64,000 nucleotides of DNA from Myxococcus stipitatus. GTDB taxonomy: Bacteria; Myxococcota; Myxococcia; Myxococcales; Myxococcaceae. Numbering within the stretch: the stretch's first letter is position 1; each line of letters opens with the position of its first letter. The stretch is from positions 4,030,001-4,094,000 of the forward strand of contig NZ_CP102770.1 of assembly GCF_038561935.1 (NCBI RefSeq), written 5' to 3'. Under the pieces are notes generated by a model, which was given only the letters and a program-made list of their open reading frames with translations, did no database searches and was not told where the DNA came from. The position numbers and the translations under genes are program-made. Shown piece by piece: positions 1 to 9,107 of this stretch.

Positions 1-245
1 CGCTGTCACCCCAGCGACAGCTCTCCCTGTTGAAGTTGATTCATGATCTGGTGGCGCAGCAATGCCAGTTCATCATTTCGACGCACTCGCCGCTGCTGCT
101 CGCCTATCCGGATGCGTGTATCTACCACCTGTCCGCGAATGGCCTCGCTGCGGTCGCGTATGAGGAGACAGAGCACTACTCCTTGACCCGCGACTTCCTG
201 AACGACAGGGCGCGCTACCTTCGACGCCTGCTCGGAGATGGATGA
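1..245 (+). CDS. AAA-family (SMC/RecF-like) predicted ATPase, C-terminal fragment
   Basis: The frame is open from the left edge, so the start lies outside the window and only about 81 codons are visible. The visible part reads LSPQRQLSLL, a typical D-loop region of the AAA_21/AAA_15 predicted ATPases. It is followed by the FIISTHSPLLL strand that carries the H-loop (switch) histidine in this family. After this comes a helical tail with many Arg residues ending RRLLGDG. Such ATPases occur alone or with a nuclease in defence and DNA-repair settings, but no partner is visible here. Its 3' end overlaps the convergent gene at 215-712 by about 30 bp. Confidence 0.75.
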   Translation, partial: LSPQRQLSLLKLIHDLVAQQCQFIISTHSPLLLAYPDACIYHLSANGLAAVAYEETEHYSLTRDFLNDRARYLRRLLGDG

Positions 246-712
246 GATGGAGGAGCCGCGACCTCCACGCGGAGCATCTGGGTCAAGTTGCCCCGCGTGA
301 GGGGATCGGCGGTTTCCATCGCGCTGCGCGCCCGCACGAGCATCTGCTCCGCGTCCTGCACATCCGCTGGAGAGCAAGCCGAAGCCCACTTCCAGTACTC
401 AGCCGCCGCGAACGTGTATCGACTCACCCCCAACGGGTGGTCGAGGAGGCCACGAAGGGCTTCGCGGACGATGCGGCGGCTCTTCTTCCAATGAGTCGCA
501 CAGAAGAAAGCCTCCTCCGCGAGTGCTCGCCGCATCGGAACATTCGGCACGTGTTCCGAGTGTTCCTTCTCCAATCGTCGCAACCCCCGTCGGTAGCGAG
601 TCCAGTCGCGCCGGGCCAGGCGGCTGTTGGCTTCCTTGTCGAGCGCGAAGGCTCGCCAATCTTCATCGTGCAGCGTCGGATCCTTGGGCCCCTCGTCTCG
701 ATTCCGGCGCAT
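215..712 (-). CDS. Hypothetical protein, Arg-rich and helical
   Basis: This is a 165-residue protein that I do not recognise. I chose the ATG at 712 (MRRNRDEGPKD) over an open extension to 769, because the extension is low-complexity Ala/Arg and would overlap the upstream gene. The protein is highly charged, with no signal peptide or membrane segment, and has aromatic-rich helices (for example FAAAEYWKWA) in the middle. The C-terminus is a Pro/Ser/Arg tail. The gene lies 22 bp downstream of the 735-1493 gene on the same strand, so the two may be co-transcribed. Its residue composition looks like a real protein, unlike the antisense frames here. Confidence 0.55.
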   Translation of the reverse strand: MRRNRDEGPKDPTLHDEDWRAFALDKEANSRLARRDWTRYRRGLRRLEKEHSEHVPNVPMRRALAEEAFFCATHWKKSRRIVREALRGLLDHPLGVSRYTFAAAEYWKWASACSPADVQDAEQMLVRARSAMETADPLTRGNLTQMLRVEVAAPPSHPSPSRRRR

Positions 713-734
713 GGCAGGCGTCCTCCGTGCCTGA

Positions 735-1493
735 CTACGGCTCGCCCGCGCGGCCCTCGCGAGGCCCACGGGGACGGGAGTTCATCTGCTCCTCGCGCCG
801 CATCACCTCGTAGCTGGCCAGCTGGCTCTCGCTCAGCACGGACTTCATCGTCTGGTCCGTCTCCTGGCGCAGCGTCCGCAATGTCTGTCGGACATCGCGC
901 GCGGACTTCGTGCCATTGCGCAGCTCATTGAACAGCGAGACACGCGTCGAGTCCTCGAGCTCCAGCCGGCGCGTCAGCTCGGCCTCTTGCGAGTAGTTCA
1001 GCTTCGCCTCGGCGACGAGCCGCTTCACCCGCTCCGCGCGCTGCGCCTGCCCGCGAACCTGCGCCTGCATCCACTCCTCTTGCCGCGCCTGGGTGCGCTC
1101 GTTGCGCATCTCCTCCTGGACCGAGCGCATCGCATCCTTCAGCGCCTCCCGACCGCCCTCGGTGCTCAGCGTCTCGCCCGCCATCAGCCCGCGCACCTCC
1201 GCGCGCAGCTGCTCCAGCTCCGCGTCGAGCGCCGGCGCCGCCGGGCCTCCATCCGCGGTGACACGCGCCACCGGCTGCCGCTCCAGCTCCATCAACCGCC
1301 GCGACAGGCTCAGCGTCGTGTCCTCCAGCGCCTGGATGCGTCGCTCCAGTCCCTCGGGGCTCGACTGCACCACCGGAGCGGGCTCCGCCTTCTCCTCGGC
1401 GCGAGGGGCTTCACCCCGCCCGGGACCCCAGAGGGCCACCACGAGCGCGGCCGAAGCGAGAACGAAGGATGCGGGGCCAAGGAGCTTGTTCAT
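735..1493 (-). CDS. Envelope-anchored coiled-coil protein, unknown function
   Basis: This 252-residue protein starts with MNKLLGPASFVLASAALVVA, an uncleaved-type membrane anchor or signal sequence. An acidic/Pro linker follows, then long charged helices (about residues 45-235) rich in Glu, Arg and Gln, as expected for a coiled coil. The segment VLSESQLASYEVMRREE near the C-terminus resembles the last helix of periplasmic Spy/CpxP-like or heavy-metal-resistor proteins (a LTxxQ-type motif). That resemblance is weak and I do not assign the family. The protein most likely sits in the periplasm tethered to the inner membrane. Confidence 0.6.
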   Translation of the reverse strand: MNKLLGPASFVLASAALVVALWGPGRGEAPRAEEKAEPAPVVQSSPEGLERRIQALEDTTLSLSRRLMELERQPVARVTADGGPAAPALDAELEQLRAEVRGLMAGETLSTEGGREALKDAMRSVQEEMRNERTQARQEEWMQAQVRGQAQRAERVKRLVAEAKLNYSQEAELTRRLELEDSTRVSLFNELRNGTKSARDVRQTLRTLRQETDQTMKSVLSESQLASYEVMRREEQMNSRPRGPREGRAGEP

Positions 1494-1604
1494 GTCCTCT
1501 CCGACGGGGGCAGGGGCTTCCTATTCCATACCCTGCTCGCGCACCTGGCTCCATCCCGTCGCGCCATGCCCTCGCATGGCGCCTTGCCCCACTCAGGAGC
1601 GACC

Positions 1605-1814
1605 TCAGCCCCGAGGCTGGTGGGGCACCTGGATCGGCTCATCCATGTCGATGGGCCCTTGCCCCGGACCCAGCGGCAGCGCGCACTCGTCGCACATCCA
1701 GAAGCGGACAATCATGCCGTTGTCGCCGGTGGAGACGTACGTCGAGCCGACGACCTCGCCGCCCTCGGTCTTCTTGCAGGAGATACAGGTATGCGTCTGG
1801 GTGCTCTGGGTCAT
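1605..1814 (-). CDS. Small zinc-ribbon-like protein
   Basis: This is a 69-residue protein. The ATG at 1814 (MTQSTQTHTC) is preferred over an upstream extension. Two cysteine pairs are visible, CISC near residue 10 and CDEC near residue 42. This is the spacing of a small treble-clef or zinc-ribbon fold that binds one metal ion structurally. The centre (VVGSTYVSTGDNGMIVRFW) has a beta-strand pattern and the C-terminus is Pro-rich. There is no signal peptide, so it is likely cytosolic. The specific role is unknown. Confidence 0.6.
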   Translation of the reverse strand: MTQSTQTHTCISCKKTEGGEVVGSTYVSTGDNGMIVRFWMCDECALPLGPGQGPIDMDEPIQVPHQPRG

Positions 1815-1913
1815 GGCGGTGCCTCGGAGTGTGGAAACGCAACGGACCGACACCCAGCGAGTGCCGGTCCGCGAGAAATCTACCGCAGTCCCTTCATCCG
1901 GCCAGGACTACTC

Positions 1914-3377
1914 TCAGCCGATGGCCATCTGGTAGCCGCCGTTGGGGTTGGAGCGCAGGAAGTGCTTCATCTGCTCCGGGGTGATGGTCTTCACGTTCTG
2001 GTCGGCCGGGTCGCGGACGATGAAGTTGCCCTTCGCGTCCATGCCCGCCACCGTCACGTAGTGACCGGACGTGCGCGACTCGTTCTGGTGCGGAGGCATG
2101 GCGTGGTAGTCGCCGTTGGCCACCACCAGCTTGCCCTGCTTGAGCTGGTTGGCAATCCACTCCACGTCCGCGCCAGGGCCCTTCGTCTCCGCGTTCTTGC
2201 CCATCGCCTTCGCCATCTTCGCGATGCCGTTGACGTCCGTGCCGTTGCCCGACGTGCCACCGATGCGGCCCAGGTGGTTGATGAGCTGCGCGTCCGTCAT
2301 GTCCTTGCCGAAGCCGAACGCGCGGGCAATCTGCGCCATGGACGTGGGGCCGCAGTTGGCCGGGCCGTTCGTGTACGAGCCGTTCTTGCCCGCCGGGTTG
2401 TACTGGCTGATCTGCGGAACCTTGCTCGGGTCCACGCGGCCGTCGCCCGTCACCGGGGCGGCGCCCTCGGTGCCCTGCGTGCCTTGCGTCTCACCGGGGT
2501 TGATGTCCACCGGCCCGGCCTTGTTCGTGCCCGGCGTGAAGGTGCTCTGGTCCTTGCCCGCGACCCCCGGCAGCTTCAGCGAGTCCCCCGTCATGATGAG
2601 GTTGGGGTTGGTGATCTTCGGGTTCATCTCGCGGATCTGGTTGATGATGTCCCAGTGCGAGCCCTGCATGCCCTGGCCCTTGAGCTGCGAGGCGATGCCC
2701 CAGAGCGTGTCACCCTGCTTGATCTGGTAGTCGGAGCTGCCCACCGGCGTGCGCGAGTCATTGCGGCTGGGCGCGATGCCAGGGTTTCCGCCGGTGGTGT
2801 TGTTCTGCCCACCCGGCGTGTTGTTCTGCCCGCCCACGGTGGTGTCGGGGACGTTCGCGCTCGTTCCGCTGGGCGTCTTGCCCCCCGGGAACAGGCTGTT
2901 GATGTGGTTCTGGATCTTGTTCTGGTAGTCGTAGCCGCGCGCGTCGTTCATCGCGCCCGCGCCGCGGTGCCACTCACGCGCGGCGGCCATGCCGCTGCCG
3001 TGCTTCTTGGTCAGGTCGCCGATGGTCTTCGCCAGGAACTCCATCTGCTTCTCGGGCGGAATCGTCTTGGCGTTGGCGCCGCGGCCCACCTGCATGCCGG
3101 ACCACTTCTCGAACGAGGGCAAGAGGCCGTTGTCGTCCAGGCCGATGAGGCCGTGGCCCGTGCCGTCGGCGTGCACGCCGTGGTTCTTGAACGACGACTC
3201 CTGCGCGACGATGCCCGCGAGCACCTTCGGGTCCGCGCCGTACTTCTGCGCGTACTTCTCGATGTACGGCCAGAGCTGCTGGAGGTTGAGCTGCGCGTTG
3301 CGGTCCTGCGGCAAGCCAGAGGACTGGACCGACTGGGGCGAGTAGTTCTGCTGACGGCCTTCGATTCGAGGAGACAT
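1914..3377 (-). CDS. Modular peptidoglycan hydrolase: transglycosylase-like + LysM + C39-like peptidase
   Basis: This is a 487-residue protein if it starts at ATG 3377 (MSPRIEG); a GTG two codons upstream is possible. Residues about 35-165 resemble a lytic transglycosylase, with a candidate catalytic Glu60 in VAQESSF. A Gly/Asn/Pro-rich linker leads to a LysM domain at about 216-270 (YQIKQGDTLWGIA). The C-terminal 150 residues look like a papain-fold C39-type peptidase: Cys342 in NCGPTSM, His439 in SGHYVTVAG and Asp456 in VRDPA. The protein would act on peptidoglycan glycan strands and peptides. No N-terminal signal peptide is visible, so export would need a non-Sec route, lysis or a contractile/T6SS-type vehicle. 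The domain calls are by motif only. Confidence 0.75.
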   Translation of the reverse strand: MSPRIEGRQQNYSPQSVQSSGLPQDRNAQLNLQQLWPYIEKYAQKYGADPKVLAGIVAQESSFKNHGVHADGTGHGLIGLDDNGLLPSFEKWSGMQVGRGANAKTIPPEKQMEFLAKTIGDLTKKHGSGMAAAREWHRGAGAMNDARGYDYQNKIQNHINSLFPGGKTPSGTSANVPDTTVGGQNNTPGGQNNTTGGNPGIAPSRNDSRTPVGSSDYQIKQGDTLWGIASQLKGQGMQGSHWDIINQIREMNPKITNPNLIMTGDSLKLPGVAGKDQSTFTPGTNKAGPVDINPGETQGTQGTEGAAPVTGDGRVDPSKVPQISQYNPAGKNGSYTNGPANCGPTSMAQIARAFGFGKDMTDAQLINHLGRIGGTSGNGTDVNGIAKMAKAMGKNAETKGPGADVEWIANQLKQGKLVVANGDYHAMPPHQNESRTSGHYVTVAGMDAKGNFIVRDPADQNVKTITPEQMKHFLRSNPNGGYQMAIG

Positions 3378-3538
3378 GGGCACTCAGCGATGGAGATTGG
3401 GTTGGGTACTTCCTATGCCCAGATTGTCGCTGGCTAAGAAAAAGAGTTGCCTCGGACCCCGCTGAATTACCTGACTTCAACCTACCTTCAGGGTGAAGAT
3501 GTCTCTGGGAATCAGCTGACAGGGACTCGGAGTCGCAA

Positions 3539-4522
3539 ATGAATGCACTGCGTTATGTGTTCGTGACATGCGTGGTCGGTGGTCTCTGGTCGAGCACCAG
3601 CACCGCGCAGCAACCGGCGCTGTCGGGCGTCTACTCCCGACAGGGCGCGGCCCTCGCCGTGCTCGAAGGCGATGAGCAAACGCTCATTCAGTACGAGTCG
3701 ACTTTTCCGCAAGGGCAGAGCACGGGAGCCTGTGAGTGCACCTTCGCCGTCCGGGAGAAGAAGGCCCCAGGAACCTGGGTTCTCGCCTCGGTCCAGCCTG
3801 AGAGGACTTGGACGCTGAGTGTGGAATCCGGGCGCCTGCGCCTGAAGGGCCCGGGGGCGGGGTGCTGTGGTGCGGGGTGGAAGGGGCAGGACAGCTTCTC
3901 GCGCCCATCCACGCAGGCGTTGACAGCGTGCAAGGTGAAGGGGACGCGGGTGCGCCTGCAGCCGTTGGAGGGCGCCGCGGGGAGTGGGCCGTCCGTGGCC
4001 GCGGGTGAAGAGGTGCAGGTGTTCGCGTCGGTGCCGCCGCCGGATCTGGTTCCCGCTCGTGTCGTGCAGGGCGGGGCGGCGCTGGTGGGGCTCGTGCGTT
4101 ACTCGGACCTGGTGTGTCCGGAGAAAGGTCGCGAGGCGGGCGCGGACGTGAAGTGGATCGCGGGGCGCTGGATCCAGGTGCGGACCGAGGGGAAGGGGTA
4201 CGTCATCGAGAAGTACTGCGACTCGGCGACGCCGTCGGTGCTGCTGAAGTCGGATGGCGCGCTGGTGGTCGACTTCGGACAGGAGTCCGTCGAGGGCACG
4301 GTGACGGCGGTGAAGCCCGGAGCAGCGGGCGAGTCCACGCTGGAGGTCTCGTACGAGGGCGGCACGCGAGAGACGCTCCAGTGGACGGTGGTGGACGCGA
4401 AGCGGAACATCGTGCGCCTGAAGGGCGGGACGGACTACTTCCGCCAGGGCGAGCTCTACGTTCGCGACAACGCACGGAAGGGGATTCCCGTGCGTGCCGA
4501 GGCTTGCGACGAATCCGAGTGA
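3539..4522 (+). CDS. Secreted protein of unknown function
   Basis: This is a 327-residue protein with a clear Sec signal peptide (MNALRYVFVTCVVGGLWSS, probable cleavage after about residue 22 near TSTAQQ). The mature part is beta-rich with several Cys pairs (CEC, CC, and singles near 130, 190 and 230). The cysteines suggest a disulfide-stabilised periplasmic or secreted fold. The segment ERTWTLSVESGRLRLKG followed by repeated short strands hints at beta-sandwich units. I cannot name the family. Its 3' end lies 15 bp from the convergent NAD synthase-like gene. Confidence 0.6.
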   Translation: MNALRYVFVTCVVGGLWSSTSTAQQPALSGVYSRQGAALAVLEGDEQTLIQYESTFPQGQSTGACECTFAVREKKAPGTWVLASVQPERTWTLSVESGRLRLKGPGAGCCGAGWKGQDSFSRPSTQALTACKVKGTRVRLQPLEGAAGSGPSVAAGEEVQVFASVPPPDLVPARVVQGGAALVGLVRYSDLVCPEKGREAGADVKWIAGRWIQVRTEGKGYVIEKYCDSATPSVLLKSDGALVVDFGQESVEGTVTAVKPGAAGESTLEVSYEGGTRETLQWTVVDAKRNIVRLKGGTDYFRQGELYVRDNARKGIPVRAEACDESE

Positions 4523-4537
4523 GCCGGTGGCGGTGGC

Positions 4538-5533
4538 TCAGCCGAGCTTGAAGGGCGCCAGCTCCGCGACGTCCTCGAGCAGCAGCGGCGGCGAGTGCAG
4601 ATACGCCGTGCTGCGGCGCTTCTGGTCGATGTCGTCATAGACGCGCTGCACCTGCGTGGGCGTCAGGCCCATCACCTGCGCGGCCTCGGTCGTGGACACG
4701 TCGTGGTTCTTCGCCCACATCAAGAGGTCGAGCTGGGAGTAGTGCACGGAGAAATAGAAGTCCTCCTGCGACTGCGGGAGGCTGAACGTGTCCGTGGTGG
4801 GCTCGCCGCTGGTGATCTCCTCAATCACTCCCAGGTGCCTGGCCAGCTTGTAGGTCTGGGTCTTGTAGAGGCCGGCGATAGGCTTTACATCCGCGGCGCC
4901 GTCGCCCAGCTTCACGAAGAAGCCCTGGTCATACTCCAGCCGGTTCGGTGTGCCCGCCACCGCGAAGTTGAGACGGTCCGCGTGGAAGTAATCCATCATC
5001 TTCCGCGTGCGCTGCTTGAAGTTCGTCGCGGCGACAATCTGCGTATAGGCCTGCGGCGGCAGACGGAAGCGGCGCTCCTCGCCATTCACTTGCACCACGA
5101 CGTAGAAGAAGTTCACCGCGTCCGTGTTCAGCCGGTCACCGTGCATGACAATCTTCCACTTCATGTCCGGAGTGAACTCCGGGAACACCGAGCGCACCGC
5201 CTCGTCGCGCTGGCGATAACAGCCGGCGGCCTCGAGGATGGGGGCGATGTCGTGGAGCTGGTACTTGATGCCCAGCTTCTCGCAGAGCTTGCGGCCCAGC
5301 TGGGAGCTCCACCCGCTCGAGTCCTTCTCTGGCAGGAGGATGCCAAAGACTCGCTCGGGCCCCAGCGCTCGCACCGACAGCGCCGCGACACACGCGGAGT
5401 CGATGCCGCCGGAGATGGCCACGACGATGCCGCGCTTGCGCAGCTTCTTCAGCACCGTCTCGCGCAGCTTCTCGGACAGCTCGGCCGCCTTCGCCTCCCA
5501 ATCCAGTTCCAACACCTGCTTGGAGAACGTCAT
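4538..5533 (-). CDS. nadE: NAD(+) synthase-like ATP pyrophosphatase (amide-forming)
   Basis: This is a 331-residue protein with ATG at 5533. The N-type ATP pyrophosphatase loop SGGIDSA is at about residues 41-47. Further family signatures include GTPNRLEYDQGFFVKLGDGAAD and the C-terminal ITSGEPTTDTF. NAD synthases convert nicotinate adenine dinucleotide to NAD with ammonia and ATP. This copy has no glutaminase domain. It is longer than the usual ~275 aa because of an insert around residues 120-150 (FTPDMKWKIVMHGDRL). It closes a same-strand run of ligase, AsnB and carrier-protein genes, so it may amidate a cluster product instead of serving core NAD synthesis. That is inference from context. 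Confidence 0.75.
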   Translation of the reverse strand: MTFSKQVLELDWEAKAAELSEKLRETVLKKLRKRGIVVAISGGIDSACVAALSVRALGPERVFGILLPEKDSSGWSSQLGRKLCEKLGIKYQLHDIAPILEAAGCYRQRDEAVRSVFPEFTPDMKWKIVMHGDRLNTDAVNFFYVVVQVNGEERRFRLPPQAYTQIVAATNFKQRTRKMMDYFHADRLNFAVAGTPNRLEYDQGFFVKLGDGAADVKPIAGLYKTQTYKLARHLGVIEEITSGEPTTDTFSLPQSQEDFYFSVHYSQLDLLMWAKNHDVSTTEAAQVMGLTPTQVQRVYDDIDQKRRSTAYLHSPPLLLEDVAELAPFKLG

Positions 5534-5556
5534 TGTGTAGACCCCTCTCAAACCCT

Positions 5557-7134
5557 TCACGAAGAACCGACCGATGAATACCGGGTGCGCAGCTCCGCCT
5601 TGAGCACCTTCCCACTGGGCCCGCGAGGCAATGCGTCCGTGAACACCACATGCTTGGGGACCTTGTGCACCGGCAGGGCCTCCCTGCAGAAGCGCCGCAG
5701 TTCGTCCTCCTTCGCCGCGACTCCCTCCTGGAGCACCACCACCGCGCAGGCGGCCTCTCCGCCCAGCGCGTCCGGCACACCCACCACCGCCACCTCGCGC
5801 ACCGCCGCGTGACGCGCGAGCTGATGCTCCAGCTCCGCGGGGCTCACCCGGTGGCCGCCAATCTTGAGGATCTCCTTGGCGCGTCCCACCAGGAAGATGA
5901 AGCCATCCGCATCCCGCCAGGCCAGGTCGCCCGTCCACAGCCAGCCGTTCCGGAGGATGGCGGCGGTCTCCTCGGGCGCGCCGAGATAGCCGGGCGTTAC
6001 GTTGGCGCCCCTCGCCACCAGGTTCCCTGTCTCGCCCGAGGGGAGGGACGTGCCGTCGTCGCCCACGACGCGCAGCTCCACGCCAGGAATGGAGACTCCG
6101 ATGGAGCCCGCCTTCTCCGCGGCCCGGGTCGGCGGCAGGTAGCTCAGTCGGGCCGTGGCCTCGGTCTGTCCGTACATGACGTACAGCTCCGCGGGGTACA
6201 GCGCCTCCCGCGTCCACTGAATCGTGTCGGGTGACATGCCGCCGCCGGCCTGGGTGGCGTAGCGCAGTCGCAGCTTGGACAGCGCCTCGGCGCCGGCCTG
6301 GCGACGCAGCAGCTCGAACGTCAGCGGCACGCCCGCGAAGCCCGTGCTGCGCTCCTCCGCCATCGCCTCCAGCACCACCTGCGGATACATGAAGCGAGGG
6401 TCCAGGAACACCGAGCCCCCCACGAGCAGGTGCGTCTGCAGGACGCTCTTCCCGTAGCAATAGTGCAGCGGGAGGACCAGGTGCGCCCGGTCGCGTGACG
6501 ACAGGCCCAGGTACTCCACGATGGAGCGCGTGTTCGCGGCGATGTTCCCGAACGTCTGGATGACACCGCGAGGCGTGCCCGTGCTGCCCGAGGTGTAGAC
6601 GATGGCCGCGTGGGCATCGGACTTCACGTCCGGGAGTGCGCTCAGGGGCGTCACCGGAGCCTCGGGGTCGAGGGCTCCGTCCTCCTGCACCCACGTGCAC
6701 GTCGCGGGTGACAGGACTTGCAGCATGCGCTCCGGTGGGCGCGTGGAGTGAATCACATACAGGTGTCCCAGGCCGGGCTTGCCCGCCCACTTGCGGGCGT
6801 CCTGTCCGAAGATGAAGGCATGGTGGGCCTGGGTCTGCGCGAGGATGGCGTCGACGGAGCTCGCGCCCGTCTCCCGGTCCAGCTCCACCGCGCACGCGCC
6901 CAGCGCCTGGACCGCGAGCCCCGCCACCGCGCCCGCCGAGCCGAGGGGCAGGGCGATGAGCACCTTGTCACCGGGGGCGACACCGGACGCGCGCAGGTGC
7001 CCCGCGAGCGTACGCAGGGCCTCGGCGAGCCGTCTGTAATCGAGCCGCGTCCAGGGCGAGTCGATGGCGGGCGCGTTGGGGGTGCGCTCGGCATGGGCCA
7101 GCACCCAGGCGGGAGAGGAATCCGTCGCGCTCAT
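5557..7134 (-). CDS. AMP-dependent acyl/aryl ligase (ANL superfamily)
   Basis: This 525-residue protein starts at ATG 7134, which overlaps the asnB stop by 4 bp (ATGA). The open frame continues upstream but only as a shadow of asnB. The P-loop motif YTSGSTGTPRG lies near residue 180. The motifs YGQTEAT (A5) and WLWTGDLAWRD (A7) and the C-terminal PSGKVLK (A10, with the catalytic lysine) are all present, so it should activate a carboxylate as its acyl-adenylate. The carrier protein two genes upstream is a plausible acceptor. Similar ligases accompany an amidotransferase and an ACP in exosortase-associated polysaccharide loci, but no exosortase is visible here. The substrate is unknown. Confidence 0.85.
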   Translation of the reverse strand: MSATDSSPAWVLAHAERTPNAPAIDSPWTRLDYRRLAEALRTLAGHLRASGVAPGDKVLIALPLGSAGAVAGLAVQALGACAVELDRETGASSVDAILAQTQAHHAFIFGQDARKWAGKPGLGHLYVIHSTRPPERMLQVLSPATCTWVQEDGALDPEAPVTPLSALPDVKSDAHAAIVYTSGSTGTPRGVIQTFGNIAANTRSIVEYLGLSSRDRAHLVLPLHYCYGKSVLQTHLLVGGSVFLDPRFMYPQVVLEAMAEERSTGFAGVPLTFELLRRQAGAEALSKLRLRYATQAGGGMSPDTIQWTREALYPAELYVMYGQTEATARLSYLPPTRAAEKAGSIGVSIPGVELRVVGDDGTSLPSGETGNLVARGANVTPGYLGAPEETAAILRNGWLWTGDLAWRDADGFIFLVGRAKEILKIGGHRVSPAELEHQLARHAAVREVAVVGVPDALGGEAACAVVVLQEGVAAKEDELRRFCREALPVHKVPKHVVFTDALPRGPSGKVLKAELRTRYSSVGSS

Positions 7135-9098
7135 GCCGCCTCCAGCTCCACCGCATCCAGGTCCGCCTGCGATGGCGAGCGTGGCGTGAGGAAGTGATGT
7201 GCCAGCAGCTGCGTGGACGCGATGGCGAACAGGGCCATCGTGTCGGCCTCGCTCTCGGCGGAGTTGGGCGCACGCAGCTTGGCGACGAGCCGCTCCGCCT
7301 TGCGCGCATCGAACACCCCCACCTTCGCCACCACCTCGGGCGCGAGCAGCTCCCGAGCCCACGCGGGCGCGTCCGGCCCCACCAGCGCTCCCGCGATGGG
7401 GGCCCGGTAGGGGAACTTGCTGCGCTCGAGAATCGATGCGGGGACACGGCCTCGCGCGAAGCGCTTGAGCACGTTCTTCTCGTCCAGTCCCTTGAGCCGC
7501 ACGCGCTCGGGAATCCGCGCCGCCAGCTCCATCACCGACGTGTCCAGGAAGGGGAATCGCCCCTCCACCGCATTGCCCAGGAGCATGCGGTCGCCCTGCG
7601 CGGACAGGAGGTAACCGGACAGCAGCGTCTTCGCCTCCAGGTACTGCGCCCGCGCCAGCGGACGCCACGAGGCCACGGACGCAGGCACTGTCGCCAGCAC
7701 CGAGGCCACCGGGTCCTCATCCGCCACGCCCGCCGCGAAGTCGGGCGCGAGGAAGCGCAGGATGCGGCCGCTGTTCGACCAGCGCACCAGGTGCGAGAAG
7801 CCCAGGCTCCCCGGCTCGTCGAGCCCCATGCCGAAGAACTCCCGCAGGAGCTCCACGTTCTGCTGGCTCACCGACAGGGTGGGGTAGAGCCGCCGCAACA
7901 GCAGGGGCCGCCACTTCGACGCCGGATGCCGCGCCCAGAACTGGCGGACCTTCGTCTCCTTGAAGAGGTCGTAGCCCAGGAACATCTCGTCCGAGCCCTC
8001 GCCCGTCAGCACCACCCGGATGCGATTGTCCCGCACCCACTCGCTCAGGCGGAGGAACGGTGCGGGCGCCGAGCGCATCATCGCCTGCTCCGCATGGAAG
8101 ATGACGCCGGGCACCAGCGCGCCGATGTCCCCGTCCTTCATCTCCACCACGCGGTGGTTCGTCCGCAGCTCGCGCGCCACCGTGGCCTGGTGCTCCCGCT
8201 CGTCGAAGCGCGCGTGCGCGAAGCCCACGGAGAACGTCTGCAGCGTCCCTCCCAGCTGCTCCTGCGCCAGCGCGCACAACAGGCTGGAGTCCAGTCCGCC
8301 CGACAGGTACGCCGCCACGGGCACGTCCGCGCGCAGCCGCAGCCGCACGGCCCGCTCCAGCGTCTCACCCAGCTCCTCCTGGATGCGCGCGTCGCTCGCC
8401 GTGCTCGGCTCCACGCCGAAGTCCAGGTCCCAGTAGCGGAACGTCTCCAGCTTCCCCGCACGGAAGCGGGCCGAGTGCGCCGGAGGCAACAGCCGGACCC
8501 CCTCGAACGACGTGCGTGGGGCGACTGGCGCCCACAGCTGGAAGGTCTGCTTCAGCCCTCGCGCATCCAGCGCGGGTGTCACCAGCCCGCTCGCGAACAG
8601 CGCCTTGGCCTCCGAGCCGAACGCGAGCTGTCCACCGGGCAGCTCCGCGTAGAACAGCGGGCAGATGCCCACCCGGTCCCTGGACAGCCACAGCGTCGCA
8701 TCTCGCGGGTCCCACAGCGCGAAGGCCCACTGGCCCTCGAGCTTCCGCACACAGTCGATGCCCCATGCGAGGAACGCCGCGAGGATGACCTCCGTGTCCG
8801 AGCGCGTGCGGAACGTGTACTGGCTGGAGAGCTGCTCGCGCAGCTCCACGTGGTTGAAGATTTCACCGTTGAAGACGATGGTGAGCCCCGTCGCCGCGTC
8901 GCGCATGGGCTGGTGCCCACCCGTGAGGTCGACGATGGACAGACGCGTGTGGCCCAGGGCCACCCCCTCCAACAACAAGGCCCGCTGCGCGTCGGGGCCC
9001 CGGTGGCGGAGGCTGGCCGTCATCCGGCGAAGCCGCTCGGCGGGCTCGGACCGAGCGGTCCCTCCCGCCGGATATGTGAAACCCGCGATGCCACACAT
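7131..9098 (-). CDS. asnB: Asparagine synthase (glutamine-hydrolysing)-type amidotransferase
   Basis: This is a 655-residue protein. Residues 1-~200 form the Ntn glutaminase domain: Met1 is removed so that Cys2 of MCGIAGF becomes the nucleophile, with RLSIVDL and NGEIFNH further along. Residues ~230-600 form the synthetase domain with the ATP pyrophosphatase loop YLSGGLDSSLL near residue 265 and the motif LTGEGSDEMFLGYD. It transfers glutamine-derived ammonia to an adenylated carboxylate. Being 9 bp after the ACP gene and overlapping the ligase gene, it more likely serves this cluster than asparagine supply, like the 'amidotransferase 1' proteins of polysaccharide loci. Confidence 0.85.
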   Translation of the reverse strand: MCGIAGFTYPAGGTARSEPAERLRRMTASLRHRGPDAQRALLLEGVALGHTRLSIVDLTGGHQPMRDAATGLTIVFNGEIFNHVELREQLSSQYTFRTRSDTEVILAAFLAWGIDCVRKLEGQWAFALWDPRDATLWLSRDRVGICPLFYAELPGGQLAFGSEAKALFASGLVTPALDARGLKQTFQLWAPVAPRTSFEGVRLLPPAHSARFRAGKLETFRYWDLDFGVEPSTASDARIQEELGETLERAVRLRLRADVPVAAYLSGGLDSSLLCALAQEQLGGTLQTFSVGFAHARFDEREHQATVARELRTNHRVVEMKDGDIGALVPGVIFHAEQAMMRSAPAPFLRLSEWVRDNRIRVVLTGEGSDEMFLGYDLFKETKVRQFWARHPASKWRPLLLRRLYPTLSVSQQNVELLREFFGMGLDEPGSLGFSHLVRWSNSGRILRFLAPDFAAGVADEDPVASVLATVPASVASWRPLARAQYLEAKTLLSGYLLSAQGDRMLLGNAVEGRFPFLDTSVMELAARIPERVRLKGLDEKNVLKRFARGRVPASILERSKFPYRAPIAGALVGPDAPAWARELLAPEVVAKVGVFDARKAERLVAKLRAPNSAESEADTMALFAIASTQLLAHHFLTPRSPSQADLDAVELEAA

Positions 9099-9107
9099 GG
9101 CGCGCTC

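Noticed and set aside
4538-6895. Apparent 785-aa fusion carrying the NAD synthase at its C-terminus
   Set aside because: The first half is a frame shadow of the ligase gene. The family start is the Met at 5533.
5557-7668. Apparent fusion of the AMP ligase with an upstream extension into asnB
   Set aside because: The upstream part is asnB read in another frame. The ATG at 7134 with the ATGA overlap is the proper start.
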